Part shown: positions 50,541 to 58,156 of the stretch, piece after piece
Layout: each line of letters begins with the position of its first letter
Position numbering within the stretch: position 1 is the stretch's first letter
Source: Paenibacillus rhizosphaerae
Lineage (GTDB): Bacteria; Bacillota; Bacilli; Paenibacillales; Paenibacillaceae
Reading direction: 5' to 3'
Length of the DNA stretch: 64,000 nt
Assembly (NCBI RefSeq): GCF_014192015.1
Contig: NZ_JACHXJ010000003.1
Coordinates: 606,581-670,580, forward strand
Made by a program: the position numbers and the translations under genes
The notes under the pieces: generated by a model
Database searches by the model: none
Seen by the model: the letters and a program-made list of their open reading frames with translations, nothing else
Told to the model about the DNA's origin: nothing

Positions 50541-51083
50541 TTACTCCGCTAATGCCTTAAGCGCCTTTACCGCATTGTCGACCGATTTGGCCGAGATTGG
50601 AATAGTGGCATACAGCTTCTCCGGTACGTATTTCTCGTCTTTGAAAAATTTCATTTCACGGACAGGAATGCCGTACAAATGCTCGGTCGTGTCCGTCGTG
50701 CCGTCTTCTTTTTCCTCATTGCTAGCGAATACGCCGGCCGGATATTTTTTCGGGTCAAAATACGAATCTAGCACGGTATGGCCGCCCATTTTGGCGTAAT
50801 TCTTCATATCATCCTCCGGCAGAAAAATGATGTCATGCCCGCCGGCAGCATATTCAACCATCAGCTTCTCCGGGTTATAAATCGGACTGGCCGATACTTT
50901 GACCTTCAGGTCGGGCCCCATCACTTCCTGAAGCTTGTCCTGCACCTTCTCATACACCTGAGACGGATCGGATTGATTGTCAATCATAAAGACCGATAAC
51001 GCGTTTTTATCTCCCTTGCCGCAACCCGTCAGCAATACAACGGCAAACACAACCAGCAGCGCCAGCTTCCCGTATACCTTCAA
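50541..51083 (-). CDS. Lipoprotein of unknown function
   Basis: A 180-residue protein with a lipoprotein signal (LALLVVFAVVLLTGC, lipobox LLTGC; cysteine at 21). The mature part contains VFMIDNQSDPSQVYEKVQDKLQEVMGPDL and HDIIFLPEDDMKNYAKMGG, which hint at an extracellular solute-binding-type fold. I do not recognise the family. The TTG start is six bases after GGGGGAG. It lies between an adenosyltransferase and a Spo0E-like gene with no obvious partner transporter. Confidence 0.75.
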   Translation of the reverse strand: MKVYGKLALLVVFAVVLLTGCGKGDKNALSVFMIDNQSDPSQVYEKVQDKLQEVMGPDLKVKVSASPIYNPEKLMVEYAAGGHDIIFLPEDDMKNYAKMGGHTVLDSYFDPKKYPAGVFASNEEKEDGTTDTTEHLYGIPVREMKFFKDEKYVPEKLYATIPISAKSVDNAVKALKALAE

Positions 51084-51139
51084 CTCCTGCTCCCCCTTTT
51101 CTCCGATAGGTTCAATATATCACAACCTGATGAGAGAAA

Positions 51140-51167
51140 AAAAGAAGACCCCGTTCCGGGGTCTTCA
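51140..51167 (-). terminator. Terminator after the Spo0E-like gene
   Basis: In minus-strand sense GAAGACCCCG-GAA-CGGGGTCTTC followed by TTTTTTTC. Confidence 0.9.
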
Positions 51168-51176
51168 GCCTGCCGA

Positions 51177-51440
51177 TTAAGACTTCTTTTTCGGGCAGCT
51201 TTTCATATATTCGTTTATTTTCAAATCCAGCAAACTGCTGATTTCGATTACGATTTCCGATGTAAAAGACTGTTCCTGCATAAAGATCTGTTCCATTTTT
51301 TTGCGGAGCATCATGATTTCGTCTTCCAAGGATAAAGTTTTCGTCTGATCTGTCGTTTTGGTTGACCATTTTACATTGTTACTGCCTTCAGCTGCGTAGT
51401 GTCCGCGGAATGCAGGCAAATCGTATTCAGCGCAAAACAA
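51177..51440 (-). CDS. Spo0E-like aspartyl-phosphate phosphatase
   Basis: A protein of about 87 residues whose C-terminal half (about 36-87) reads as two helices. It contains the family signature around EISSLLDLKINEYM, in which S-x2-LD matches the SQELD motif. Such proteins dephosphorylate Spo0A~P and delay sporulation. The exact start is unclear: a TTG at 51440 is spaced seven bases from AAGGAGG, while an ATG at 51446 is next to that site. The N-terminus is not conserved. Confidence 0.72.
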   Translation of the reverse strand: MFCAEYDLPAFRGHYAAEGSNNVKWSTKTTDQTKTLSLEDEIMMLRKKMEQIFMQEQSFTSEIVIEISSLLDLKINEYMKSCPKKKS

Positions 51441-51554
51441 GGTCATCCCTCCTTGGCAAGTCAATTTTTGCTCCCAAAATAGAATTATAACATACAAATA
51501 AATAAATAAAAGTGAAATTTATGTTAAATTCTACTAGAAACAGGGAATCATTGT

Positions 51555-52766
51555 TCAGCTGGTTTTCAGTTTGTGGACAAATTCTCCAATGCGCCCCAGC
51601 GCCTCAGTCAGCTGGGCGACAGAGGTGGCGTACGAGCAGCGTAGGAAGCCTTCTCCGCCTGATCCGAAGGCCGTTCCAGGCACAACGGCAACCTTCGCTT
51701 CCATCAGCAGGCGCTGGGCGAATTCATCCGAGGACAGCCCGGTCTCAGCGATGCTGGGGAAGGCGTAAAAGGCCCCTTGCGGCTCATGACACGGCAGTCC
51801 GATATCGACGAAGCCCTGCACGATCAAACGGCGCCGCTGGTTGTAGGACTCGATCATCCGGTCCTTTTCTTCCAGCCCGTTGGTCAGCGCCTCCAGCGCA
51901 GCCACCTGCCCCATCACCGGCGCACACATGACTGTGTATTGGTGAATCTTCAGCATGGCGGCAATCAGGTCGGGATGGGCACAGGCATAGCCCATACGCC
52001 AGCCGGTCATGGCGAATGCCTTGGAAAAGCCGCTGACCAGAACCGTCCGGTCCATCATGCCCGGAATCGAGGCGAAGCTGACATGCTTTTGCGTATACGT
52101 CAGTTCGGCATAGATCTCGTCGGAAATGACGATCAAATCATGCTTCTCCACTACTTTGGCGATCGGCAGCCAGTCTTCATACGTCATGATGGCACCGGTT
52201 GGATTGCTCGGGTAGCATAAAATCAGTACCTTGGACTTCGGCGTGATTTTGGCCTCAAGCGCCTCAGCCGTCAGCTTGAAGTCGTTCTCCGCGAACGTCT
52301 CGATGCCGACCGGAACCCCGCCGCCGATCGAGGTGATCGGAGAATAGGATACGTAGCAGGGCTCGGGAATGAGAATTTCGTCCCCAGGCACAATCAGCGC
52401 CCGCAGCGCCAGATCGATCGCCTCGCTGCCGCCGACCGTCACTAGAATTTGGTTGGACGGCTGGTAGGAAACCTGAAAGCTGTCATACAAATACTGGGCG
52501 ATAGCTTCCCGGAGCTCGATCATCCCGGCATTGGAGGTGTAGGCCGTGCGCCCCCGCTCAAGGGAATATACGCACGCTTCTCTCACATGCCATGGAGTCG
52601 TGAAGTCCGGTTCCCCTACGCCCAGCGTAATAATGTCCTTGCTTCCTTCGGCCAGGTCAAAAAATCGGCGGATTCCGGATGGCGGAATATCACGGACCAA
52701 AGGAGCCAGATAGGATTGCATCGATTTCGAATTCTGCTGATTCTTCGTTTCTTCATTCACGATCAT
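51555..52766 (-). CDS. alaT: Alanine-type aminotransferase (AlaT/YugH)
   Basis: The 403-residue class I aminotransferase has NAGMIELREAIA, ILCYPSNPTGAIMT, VISDEIYAELTY and the PLP lysine in VSGFSKAFAMTGWRMGYA. Placement directly after an Lrp-type gene matches the alaRT operon of B. subtilis, where it makes alanine. The name rests on that context; sequence alone would allow aspartate-type substrates. AAGGAAGA precedes the ATG, which lies 13 bases after alaR. Confidence 0.87.
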   Translation of the reverse strand: MIVNEETKNQQNSKSMQSYLAPLVRDIPPSGIRRFFDLAEGSKDIITLGVGEPDFTTPWHVREACVYSLERGRTAYTSNAGMIELREAIAQYLYDSFQVSYQPSNQILVTVGGSEAIDLALRALIVPGDEILIPEPCYVSYSPITSIGGGVPVGIETFAENDFKLTAEALEAKITPKSKVLILCYPSNPTGAIMTYEDWLPIAKVVEKHDLIVISDEIYAELTYTQKHVSFASIPGMMDRTVLVSGFSKAFAMTGWRMGYACAHPDLIAAMLKIHQYTVMCAPVMGQVAALEALTNGLEEKDRMIESYNQRRRLIVQGFVDIGLPCHEPQGAFYAFPSIAETGLSSDEFAQRLLMEAKVAVVPGTAFGSGGEGFLRCSYATSVAQLTEALGRIGEFVHKLKTS

Positions 52767-52779
52767 GACACATCTTCCT

Positions 52780-53280
52780 TTACGGTGAGATCATGAGACG
52801 GTTATCTTCTTCACGGTCTTCAAAAATAATTCCGTCCTGCTTATATTTCTTCAAAATGAAATTCGTCTTCGTCGACAATACCGAATCAATCGGCGACAGC
52901 TTCTCGGAAACGAAGTTGGCCACTTCCCGCAGGTTGCGCCCTTCCACTTCCACAAGAAGGTCATAGGCTCCCGACATGAGATACACGGATTTGACCTGCG
53001 GATACAAATAGATCCGCTCCGCGATCCCTTCAAAGCCCCGCCCGCGTTCGGGCGTAATCTGCACTTCGATCAAGGCGGTTACCGTCTCGTCTTCAATCTT
53101 GCTCCAGTTCACGACCGCCGCATATTTTACGATGACATGGTCTTGTTCCAGCTCCGCGATCGCTTCCTTGACCGCTTCCTCTTCAACACCGATGAGCGTT
53201 GCCAGCAGGGCCGGGGACCGTCTCGCGTCTTCGTTCAACAGGTCGAGGACCTTCAGTTTCAAATCCGTCAGTTGTTTCAT
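52780..53280 (-). CDS. alaR: Lrp/AsnC-family regulator AlaR
   Basis: A 166-residue protein with an N-terminal helix-turn-helix (about 5-55) and a RAM domain (about 65-150; LIEVQITPERGRGFEGIAERI, SGAYDLLVEVEGRNL). Lrp-type octamers bind amino acids. AlaR activates alaT in B. subtilis, and the order here is the same. GGAGG seven bases before the ATG at 53280 sets the start. Confidence 0.9.
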   Translation of the reverse strand: MKQLTDLKLKVLDLLNEDARRSPALLATLIGVEEEAVKEAIAELEQDHVIVKYAAVVNWSKIEDETVTALIEVQITPERGRGFEGIAERIYLYPQVKSVYLMSGAYDLLVEVEGRNLREVANFVSEKLSPIDSVLSTKTNFILKKYKQDGIIFEDREEDNRLMISP

Positions 53281-53385
53281 ACAGCATCCTCCAGCGCTTG
53301 TTCCACGGGCCTTCTTCACTATTACGACAAGGACCCGGGTTCGAGATTAATACTAATATTACATGAAATTATCATGCATGCAAAG

Positions 53386-53424
53386 CAAAACCGTCTCCCC
53401 GGCGTGGGCCGAAATGGAGACGGC
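53386..53424 (-). terminator. Terminator after the coat protein genes
   Basis: CCGTCTCC (53391-53398) pairs with GGAGACGG (53416-53423). On the minus strand it is followed by GTTTTGC. Confidence 0.8.
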
Positions 53425-53527
53425 AAAATGGGTCCATGCTTCATAGAAGCAGGATTTCGGGTACTTATTGTTATCCGCTTGGTGACGCCGCGCATGAGAA
53501 CTACACGGCGCCTGTACCTCTGGCAAA

Positions 53528-53920
53528 TTACATATAATACGGATTTTGGGAGCTTTGCTGCTGCTGGTACGGATTGGATGCCTGGGCATATTGGCCCATG
53601 GCGCTTGTTTTTTGCTGCACGAACTGACGGTTCTTTTGCTGCAAATTGCGCGCATCCTGAATCGACTTGTCCACATCTTGGCGAAGCGCCTTGGAAGACG
53701 TGGAGTACATATTCAGCTGCTTCATTAGATTGTACAAATCTCCCTGCATGCGGAGCGTATCGTTCGTCAGCTGCGTGAACATTTGCCGCACGGTCGGACA
53801 GGAGGATTCCGTCGTTGCCGTGGTGTATTCACGGACCGTTCTTTTCAGATCGGCCAGGATCGTGTACAAGAGGTCCTCGTCCTGCATGAACTGCGAGTTA
53901 TTGGAAGTTTGATAATACAT
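53528..53920 (-). CDS. Spore coat protein, CotF-like domain
   Basis: The 130-residue protein contains a helical coat F-type domain (about 15-100; QDEDLLYTILADLKRTVREYTTATTESSCPTVRQMFTQL, key pattern of Leu, Thr and a single Cys). A Gln/Tyr/Pro-rich tail follows (NPYQQQQSSQNPYYM), as in spore coat proteins. It should lie in the spore coat. AGGAGG stands 10 bases before the ATG at 53920. It follows a smaller coat-like gene by 22 bases. Confidence 0.85.
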   Translation of the reverse strand: MYYQTSNNSQFMQDEDLLYTILADLKRTVREYTTATTESSCPTVRQMFTQLTNDTLRMQGDLYNLMKQLNMYSTSSKALRQDVDKSIQDARNLQQKNRQFVQQKTSAMGQYAQASNPYQQQQSSQNPYYM

Positions 53921-53942
53921 TGCGCAAATGCCTCCTAAGCTA

Positions 53943-54179
53943 TCATTGTTGGGGACTCGTCGGCGCCAGCGGCTGGTGCTGCTGAATGGCCTGTACGAGC
54001 AAATCGATATGGTGGTCCAGCGACCGGATGTATTGCTGGCATGCCTGCTGAATCGTCGGGTTCTGCGTAGCAGCGGCCGTTGCCGCACACTGTTTGATCA
54101 GCAGATCCTCATTGGAAATCGAATCGACGATATATTCCAGCTCCTTGCCGGTAATCGCCTGCATTTGATTGGACTGCAT
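53943..54179 (-). CDS. Small coat-associated protein
   Basis: A 78-residue helical protein (SNQMQAITGKELEYIVDSISNEDLL then paired helices) with a Gln/Pro-rich end. The pattern of helices and cysteine in LLIKQCAATAAATQNPTIQQAC resembles the CotF-type domain in short form. It starts the coat-gene pair; AGAGGAGGA lies six bases before the ATG at 54179. A possible forespore promoter is upstream. Confidence 0.78.
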   Translation of the reverse strand: MQSNQMQAITGKELEYIVDSISNEDLLIKQCAATAAATQNPTIQQACQQYIRSLDHHIDLLVQAIQQHQPLAPTSPQQ

Positions 54180-54215
54180 CGGTATTCCTCCTCTAGATAT
54201 CTCTAACTCCATCCG

Positions 54216-54245
54216 TATTATGTCCCGGAGAAGGTTTTCTATGTA
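54216..54245 (-). promoter_or_regulatory. Possible sigma-G-like promoter of the coat pair
   Basis: -10 CATAATA (54222-54216) and -35 TACATA (54245-54240), 17 bases apart on the minus strand. The -35 has one mismatch to GHATR. Alternative sporulation sigma factors cannot be ruled out. Confidence 0.35.
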
Positions 54246-54349
54246 TTGTCAGGCAGGCCTCTTTCATCAGCCGATCTGCCGGAACAGCTATAAATTGCGC
54301 ATGTGGAGCAAATACTTTGAATACTACCGATAAGGGGCGAAACACACAT

Positions 54350-55603
54350 ATGATTCTGAATAAAGGGAACTTGGCATGGCCGTCTACATTGAAGACGGCA
54401 CCCGCTTATCCGGAGCTTGCGGAAGATCTCTCCTGCGATGTACTGATCATTGGCGGCGGCATGGGTGGAGCCCTTCTCGCCCACAAGCTGTCCGGGGCCA
54501 ATCTTCAAGCCGTTTTGCTCGAGAAGGGACGGATCGCTGAGGGAAGTTCTTCAGCCAATACCGGCCTGCTTCAAAGCTTCAACGATAAATCGCTGACCTC
54601 CATCATCCATACGTTTGGCGAGCAGACCGGCATCACCTTTTACCAAATGTGCAGGGACGCGATGCGCCAGCTCAAAGAAGCAGCCCGCGTCCTCAAGCTG
54701 GAACCCGAGCTTATTCCCCGGAGCAGCTTGTATTACGCGAGCACCGAGGAGGATGTGGCTTACCTGAAAGAGGAACACGAAACTCTTCGCAAGCACGGTT
54801 TTGAAACGTCATATTGGGATTCGTCCGATATCGCATCACGGTTTCCCTTCTCCAAACCCGCGGCGTTGTATACGGCCGGCGATGCCGAAGTCAACCCGTT
54901 CCGGTTCGTTCATGGCCTCGTTCAGTATGCGGCGGATCATGGAGTACGGGTGTACGAAAACAGCCCGGTCGTTCATTTGGAATATGAAGAAGACGGCGTG
55001 GTTTGTTATACGCGCACCGGCCGGATCTTCGCCCGCAAAGTCGTCCATGCGAGCGGCTATGAAACACAGGAAGAGAAACCGGACCGCAATGCACTGCTTC
55101 AGACGACCTATGCGATTGTCACGAGCCCCGTACCCGATTTTACCGGCTGGCACGAGCGCTGCCTGATCTGGGAAACGGCCCGGCCGTATCTCTATATGCG
55201 GACCACCCCCGACAACCGTATCGTGGCAGGGGGACTGGACGAGCATCCGGTCGCTCCGGAGGAGAGGGAGGGCCGGATCCGGCATAAAAGCGAAATGCTG
55301 CTGAACGAGATTAAAGCTCTTTTTCCCCGTTACGCCGGCATCCAGGCCGACTATGCCTGGGCTTCGCTTTTCGGACTCACCCACGACGGACTGCCCATGA
55401 TCGGTCCGCATTCCCGCTATCCTCACAGCTATTTTATTGAAGCCTATGGCGGCAACGGGACGGTCTACTGCATGATTGCGGCGGATCTGCTAAGTGATGT
55501 TCTTTGCGGGAAAACGCGCCCCGAGCTGGAGATCTTCGCTTTGGAGCGGACCTCGAAGCCGTCACCGAAAGCTCAGGTCCCCGGCTTCGGATTGACGGAT
55601 TAG
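54350..55603 (+). CDS. FAD-dependent amino-acid oxidase-like protein (DAO family)
   Basis: The 417-residue flavoprotein has the nucleotide-binding DVLIIGGGMGGALLAHKL (about 31-48), the residues SSSANTGLLQ and a DAO-type C-terminal end LFGLTHDGLPMIGPHSRYPHSYFIEAYGGNG (split here as in the family). It probably oxidises a small amine or amino acid, donating electrons to O2. AAGGGG is 12 bases before the ATG at 54350. The gene is alone between terminators. Confidence 0.88.
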   Translation: MILNKGNLAWPSTLKTAPAYPELAEDLSCDVLIIGGGMGGALLAHKLSGANLQAVLLEKGRIAEGSSSANTGLLQSFNDKSLTSIIHTFGEQTGITFYQMCRDAMRQLKEAARVLKLEPELIPRSSLYYASTEEDVAYLKEEHETLRKHGFETSYWDSSDIASRFPFSKPAALYTAGDAEVNPFRFVHGLVQYAADHGVRVYENSPVVHLEYEEDGVVCYTRTGRIFARKVVHASGYETQEEKPDRNALLQTTYAIVTSPVPDFTGWHERCLIWETARPYLYMRTTPDNRIVAGGLDEHPVAPEEREGRIRHKSEMLLNEIKALFPRYAGIQADYAWASLFGLTHDGLPMIGPHSRYPHSYFIEAYGGNGTVYCMIAADLLSDVLCGKTRPELEIFALERTSKPSPKAQVPGFGLTD

Positions 55604-55654
55604 CAGCCACGCAGCCAGGGTGGACTTCCGAAAGCTGATCTTTTCCCCGTACCC

Positions 55655-55696
55655 AAAAATCCCCTGACTCCGAATGAAGGAATCAGGGGATTTGCT
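55655..55696. terminator. Bidirectional terminator between the FAD oxidoreductase and the MFS gene
   Basis: AAATCCCCTGA (55657-55667) pairs with TCAGGGGATTT (55683-55693). A T-run follows on the minus strand; the plus side is weaker. Confidence 0.8.
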
Positions 55697-55711
55697 GTGT
55701 AACGCGATTGT

Positions 55712-56932
55712 TCAAGTGCGTGCCGATTTCCCCGGCTTGAGCAGCCGTCTCACGCAGATCCAGCTGAGGATCGGTGATGCGCCCAGCACGAGCATCAGCA
55801 CGGTAATGGTGCTCTGGTCTTTGCTGAAGGACAGCACGATGATGAAAATGAGCGTACCGAGAAGGCGGCCGACCATCAGGCTGAGCTCACGCAGAACGAC
55901 CAGCTCGACCCGCTTTTCTACGTTTTCGTCGCTGGTCCCCATCAAGTCGAAGCCGGACGAGACCATCGGCAGGATGTACAGCGGCATAAAGATAGCCGTT
56001 CCTATGCCGAGCAGCAGCAAGGTGAAATAATTGACCTTCCAGATGAGCGGTACCATGACCACCCACAGCAGCAGGGCGCCTACCAGCATGCCCACGCTCC
56101 GGTAGGCCGGTTTGAACCATTTGCCCGCCAACCAATACGTGGCCAAGGAGACCGCGGACGTAATAAGCGAGAATTGTCCCAGCTTCGACTCCTGCTTCGT
56201 GGCTACAAACACAAGGAGATTGATCAGAAAGGCGAACACCCCTTCCCGAATCCCCTGCGCCGCCAGACCCGGAGCCATCAGGCGCCAGGGGCTGCCCTTG
56301 TCCTTCAGCTGCTTCACGGGCTCGAGCCATTCATAGGTTCCGCCCTTCTTCCTCTTTTTCAGAAAGAAGCTGAGCACCACGCCAAGCGCATAAATGATCA
56401 GGGACGCCGTAAAAATGATCCGATACCCCCGGTCACCCTTCAGCATGGAAATGAGCAGGCCGGAAAACCAGGGCCCGACAATGCCCGTAATGGAGCCGAG
56501 CAGACCGACCCACCCGTTAAACAGGTCGCGGTTCTCGGGATCGGTGACTTCGAAATACACCACGTTAAACGCGATCCAGAAAAGCCCGATCGCAATCCCC
56601 AGCAGTATGCCGAGCGGCCAAATGTAGTAAATTGCCTTTTCCCCGACCCACAGAACCAGCAAATAAAAAAGGCCCGTCAGCCCGATCCCCAGCCTGAGGG
56701 CGTTCATTTTGTTATACTCCTTCACCCATTTGCCTGCCAGCCAAAAGGTGAGCCCGACGGCCAGCTGCTGGGCGACAGTAAACCATCCGATCATCGCGTA
56801 ATCCTGTTTGCTTTTCCATAAATATACGTTGAGAAACGTACCCGACAAGGCGCCGGATAAAACGATCAGCCCGTTAACGGCAAGCAGCAGTATCGTTTGC
56901 CGGTTCAGCCGTGCAGATGATTTCGATTTCAT
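55712..56932 (-). CDS. Major facilitator superfamily transporter
   Basis: The 406-residue protein has about 12 hydrophobic helices and a central cytoplasmic loop with a basic stretch (FFLKKRKKGG). No drug- or sugar-specific motif is clear. It belongs to the class of Bacillus YqgE-type permeases of unknown substrate. The ATG at 56932 is five bases from AGGGGG; a longer version from 56947 is possible. Monocistronic. Confidence 0.85.
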   Translation of the reverse strand: MKSKSSARLNRQTILLLAVNGLIVLSGALSGTFLNVYLWKSKQDYAMIGWFTVAQQLAVGLTFWLAGKWVKEYNKMNALRLGIGLTGLFYLLVLWVGEKAIYYIWPLGILLGIAIGLFWIAFNVVYFEVTDPENRDLFNGWVGLLGSITGIVGPWFSGLLISMLKGDRGYRIIFTASLIIYALGVVLSFFLKKRKKGGTYEWLEPVKQLKDKGSPWRLMAPGLAAQGIREGVFAFLINLLVFVATKQESKLGQFSLITSAVSLATYWLAGKWFKPAYRSVGMLVGALLLWVVMVPLIWKVNYFTLLLLGIGTAIFMPLYILPMVSSGFDLMGTSDENVEKRVELVVLRELSLMVGRLLGTLIFIIVLSFSKDQSTITVLMLVLGASPILSWICVRRLLKPGKSART

Positions 56933-57010
56933 AATTACCCCCTTCATATCCGGGTCTACTTCATTAGTAGTTCCCTAAAAGGGGGCAAATCATCGATCGG
57001 TTTGCTTTTT

Positions 57011-57586
57011 TTACGATTTCTTCTCTTGGCTCAAGTGGTCAACCATCCGCAGCCGGTCTTCCTCGGCCAAATTGTATTCGACATGGAAGCATCCCGTGCA
57101 AATATACATTTGAACTTGAAAAGGCGGCGTTAATACCGGACCTTGGAGTACGCCGAAAGCCGCGGGCTGAAATGGATCTTCAACCTGATGCGTGCCGGCA
57201 AGCACCATGTAATCCCGGCATTTCGGGCATTCCGGCACTTCTTCCTGCTCATCCAGAATTTGCTCCACCGTCTCCTCGTAATTCATGAGGTCATGGCTGT
57301 CCTCATACTTATCGAGCGTCCGGATCGACGGAGACAGCTGCTGCGTGTCTTCCTGATTCCAAAACGGAATGGTTTTATCGTCATCCTCAGGAAGCTCCCA
57401 ATCCGTACCTTCGATTCCCTCATGCTCTTCATTTACGTCCGCTTCCTCTTCCTCTTCACCCAGCTGGATGCTCAGCGTCCGGTAACCTTTCAGCTCATTG
57501 TGGCAGTATGGGCATTCATCCTCGGGGCCCAGTTCCTCGTCCCATACGATTTCCGTCTGGCACCAAGGGCAAACCGTGGTTTCCAT
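57011..57586 (-). CDS. Zinc-ribbon protein of unknown function
   Basis: A 191-residue acidic protein. Two zinc-binding motifs stand at the ends: CPWC...CPYC (about 6-30) and CPKC...CTGC (about 120-170). Between them runs a strongly acidic linker (QLGEEEEEADVNEEHEG). It looks like a small nucleic-acid or protein-binding factor. The ATG at 57586 is nine bases from AAGGAG. It is followed closely by a 26-codon membrane peptide gene and a DUF350 gene in the same direction on the upstream side, perhaps as one transcript. Confidence 0.78.
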   Translation of the reverse strand: METTVCPWCQTEIVWDEELGPEDECPYCHNELKGYRTLSIQLGEEEEEADVNEEHEGIEGTDWELPEDDDKTIPFWNQEDTQQLSPSIRTLDKYEDSHDLMNYEETVEQILDEQEEVPECPKCRDYMVLAGTHQVEDPFQPAAFGVLQGPVLTPPFQVQMYICTGCFHVEYNLAEEDRLRMVDHLSQEKKS

Positions 57587-57599
57587 ATGATCCATCTCC

Positions 57600-57680
57600 T
57601 TAATGTTTCATCAAATATACGACGCCCACAACAAAAAAGGCGACCGCAGCGACGAACAAAATCCTCGCCAAATTTTTCAT
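57600..57680 (-). CDS. 26-residue membrane peptide
   Basis: ATG at 57680, five bases after GGAGG. The product is a single hydrophobic helix (ILFVAAVAFFVVGVVYL) with short basic ends (MKNLAR and MKH). It sits between the DUF350 gene (nine bases upstream) and the zinc-ribbon gene (start 14 bases downstream), so the three are likely one transcript. Short, but with good signals. Confidence 0.65.
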   Translation of the reverse strand: MKNLARILFVAAVAFFVVGVVYLMKH

Positions 57681-57689
57681 GTGTTCCTC

Positions 57690-58109
57690 CTACATTAAAC
57701 AGGCTCCAATCACATATGAAAGGGACACCGGGATCAGCATAGAGATCAGGCCGACCGCCCGGTTATCCCGTTTAATTTCTTCGTCCACGGAAAACACCGG
57801 GGTTAAAAATTCGTACAGCAGGTAGGCGATAAACAGCAGCAGAAAGCCGTAGAAGGCCCACTTCATCATGTCATAGATCGACGTTTTGGACTCGATGCTG
57901 TACCTCAGCACATTGCAAAGGCCGAATATTTTGCCTCCGGTAGCCAAAGCGGCGGCGATATTGCCTCGTCCGATTTCATCCCAGCACTGGTACCTCGCCA
58001 CGATTTCAAAACAGTACAGAAAGACGATCAAGCCCAGAATCGCTACCGAAAAATAACCAATCAGCGTACCGATCGGATAGGCCAACAGCAGATCAGCCCC
58101 GTTCTTCAC
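57690..58109 (-). CDS. DUF350 membrane protein
   Basis: A protein of about 139 residues with four membrane helices. It has the DUF350 pattern: WDEIGRGNIAAALATGGKIFGLCNVLR-like core (GNIAAALATGG) and a hydrophobic end. DUF350 proteins occur next to phosphatidyl- or potassium-related genes in some genomes, but their function is unknown. The start is uncertain: a GTG at 58109 is nine bases from AGGGGG, while an ATG at 58118 touches that site. Confidence 0.82.
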   Translation of the reverse strand: MKNGADLLLAYPIGTLIGYFSVAILGLIVFLYCFEIVARYQCWDEIGRGNIAAALATGGKIFGLCNVLRYSIESKTSIYDMMKWAFYGFLLLFIAYLLYEFLTPVFSVDEEIKRDNRAVGLISMLIPVSLSYVIGACLM

Positions 58110-58156
58110 TCCCAACATCCCCCTGTTCCCGGCTGAAATTCAGGCTCACACCCATA

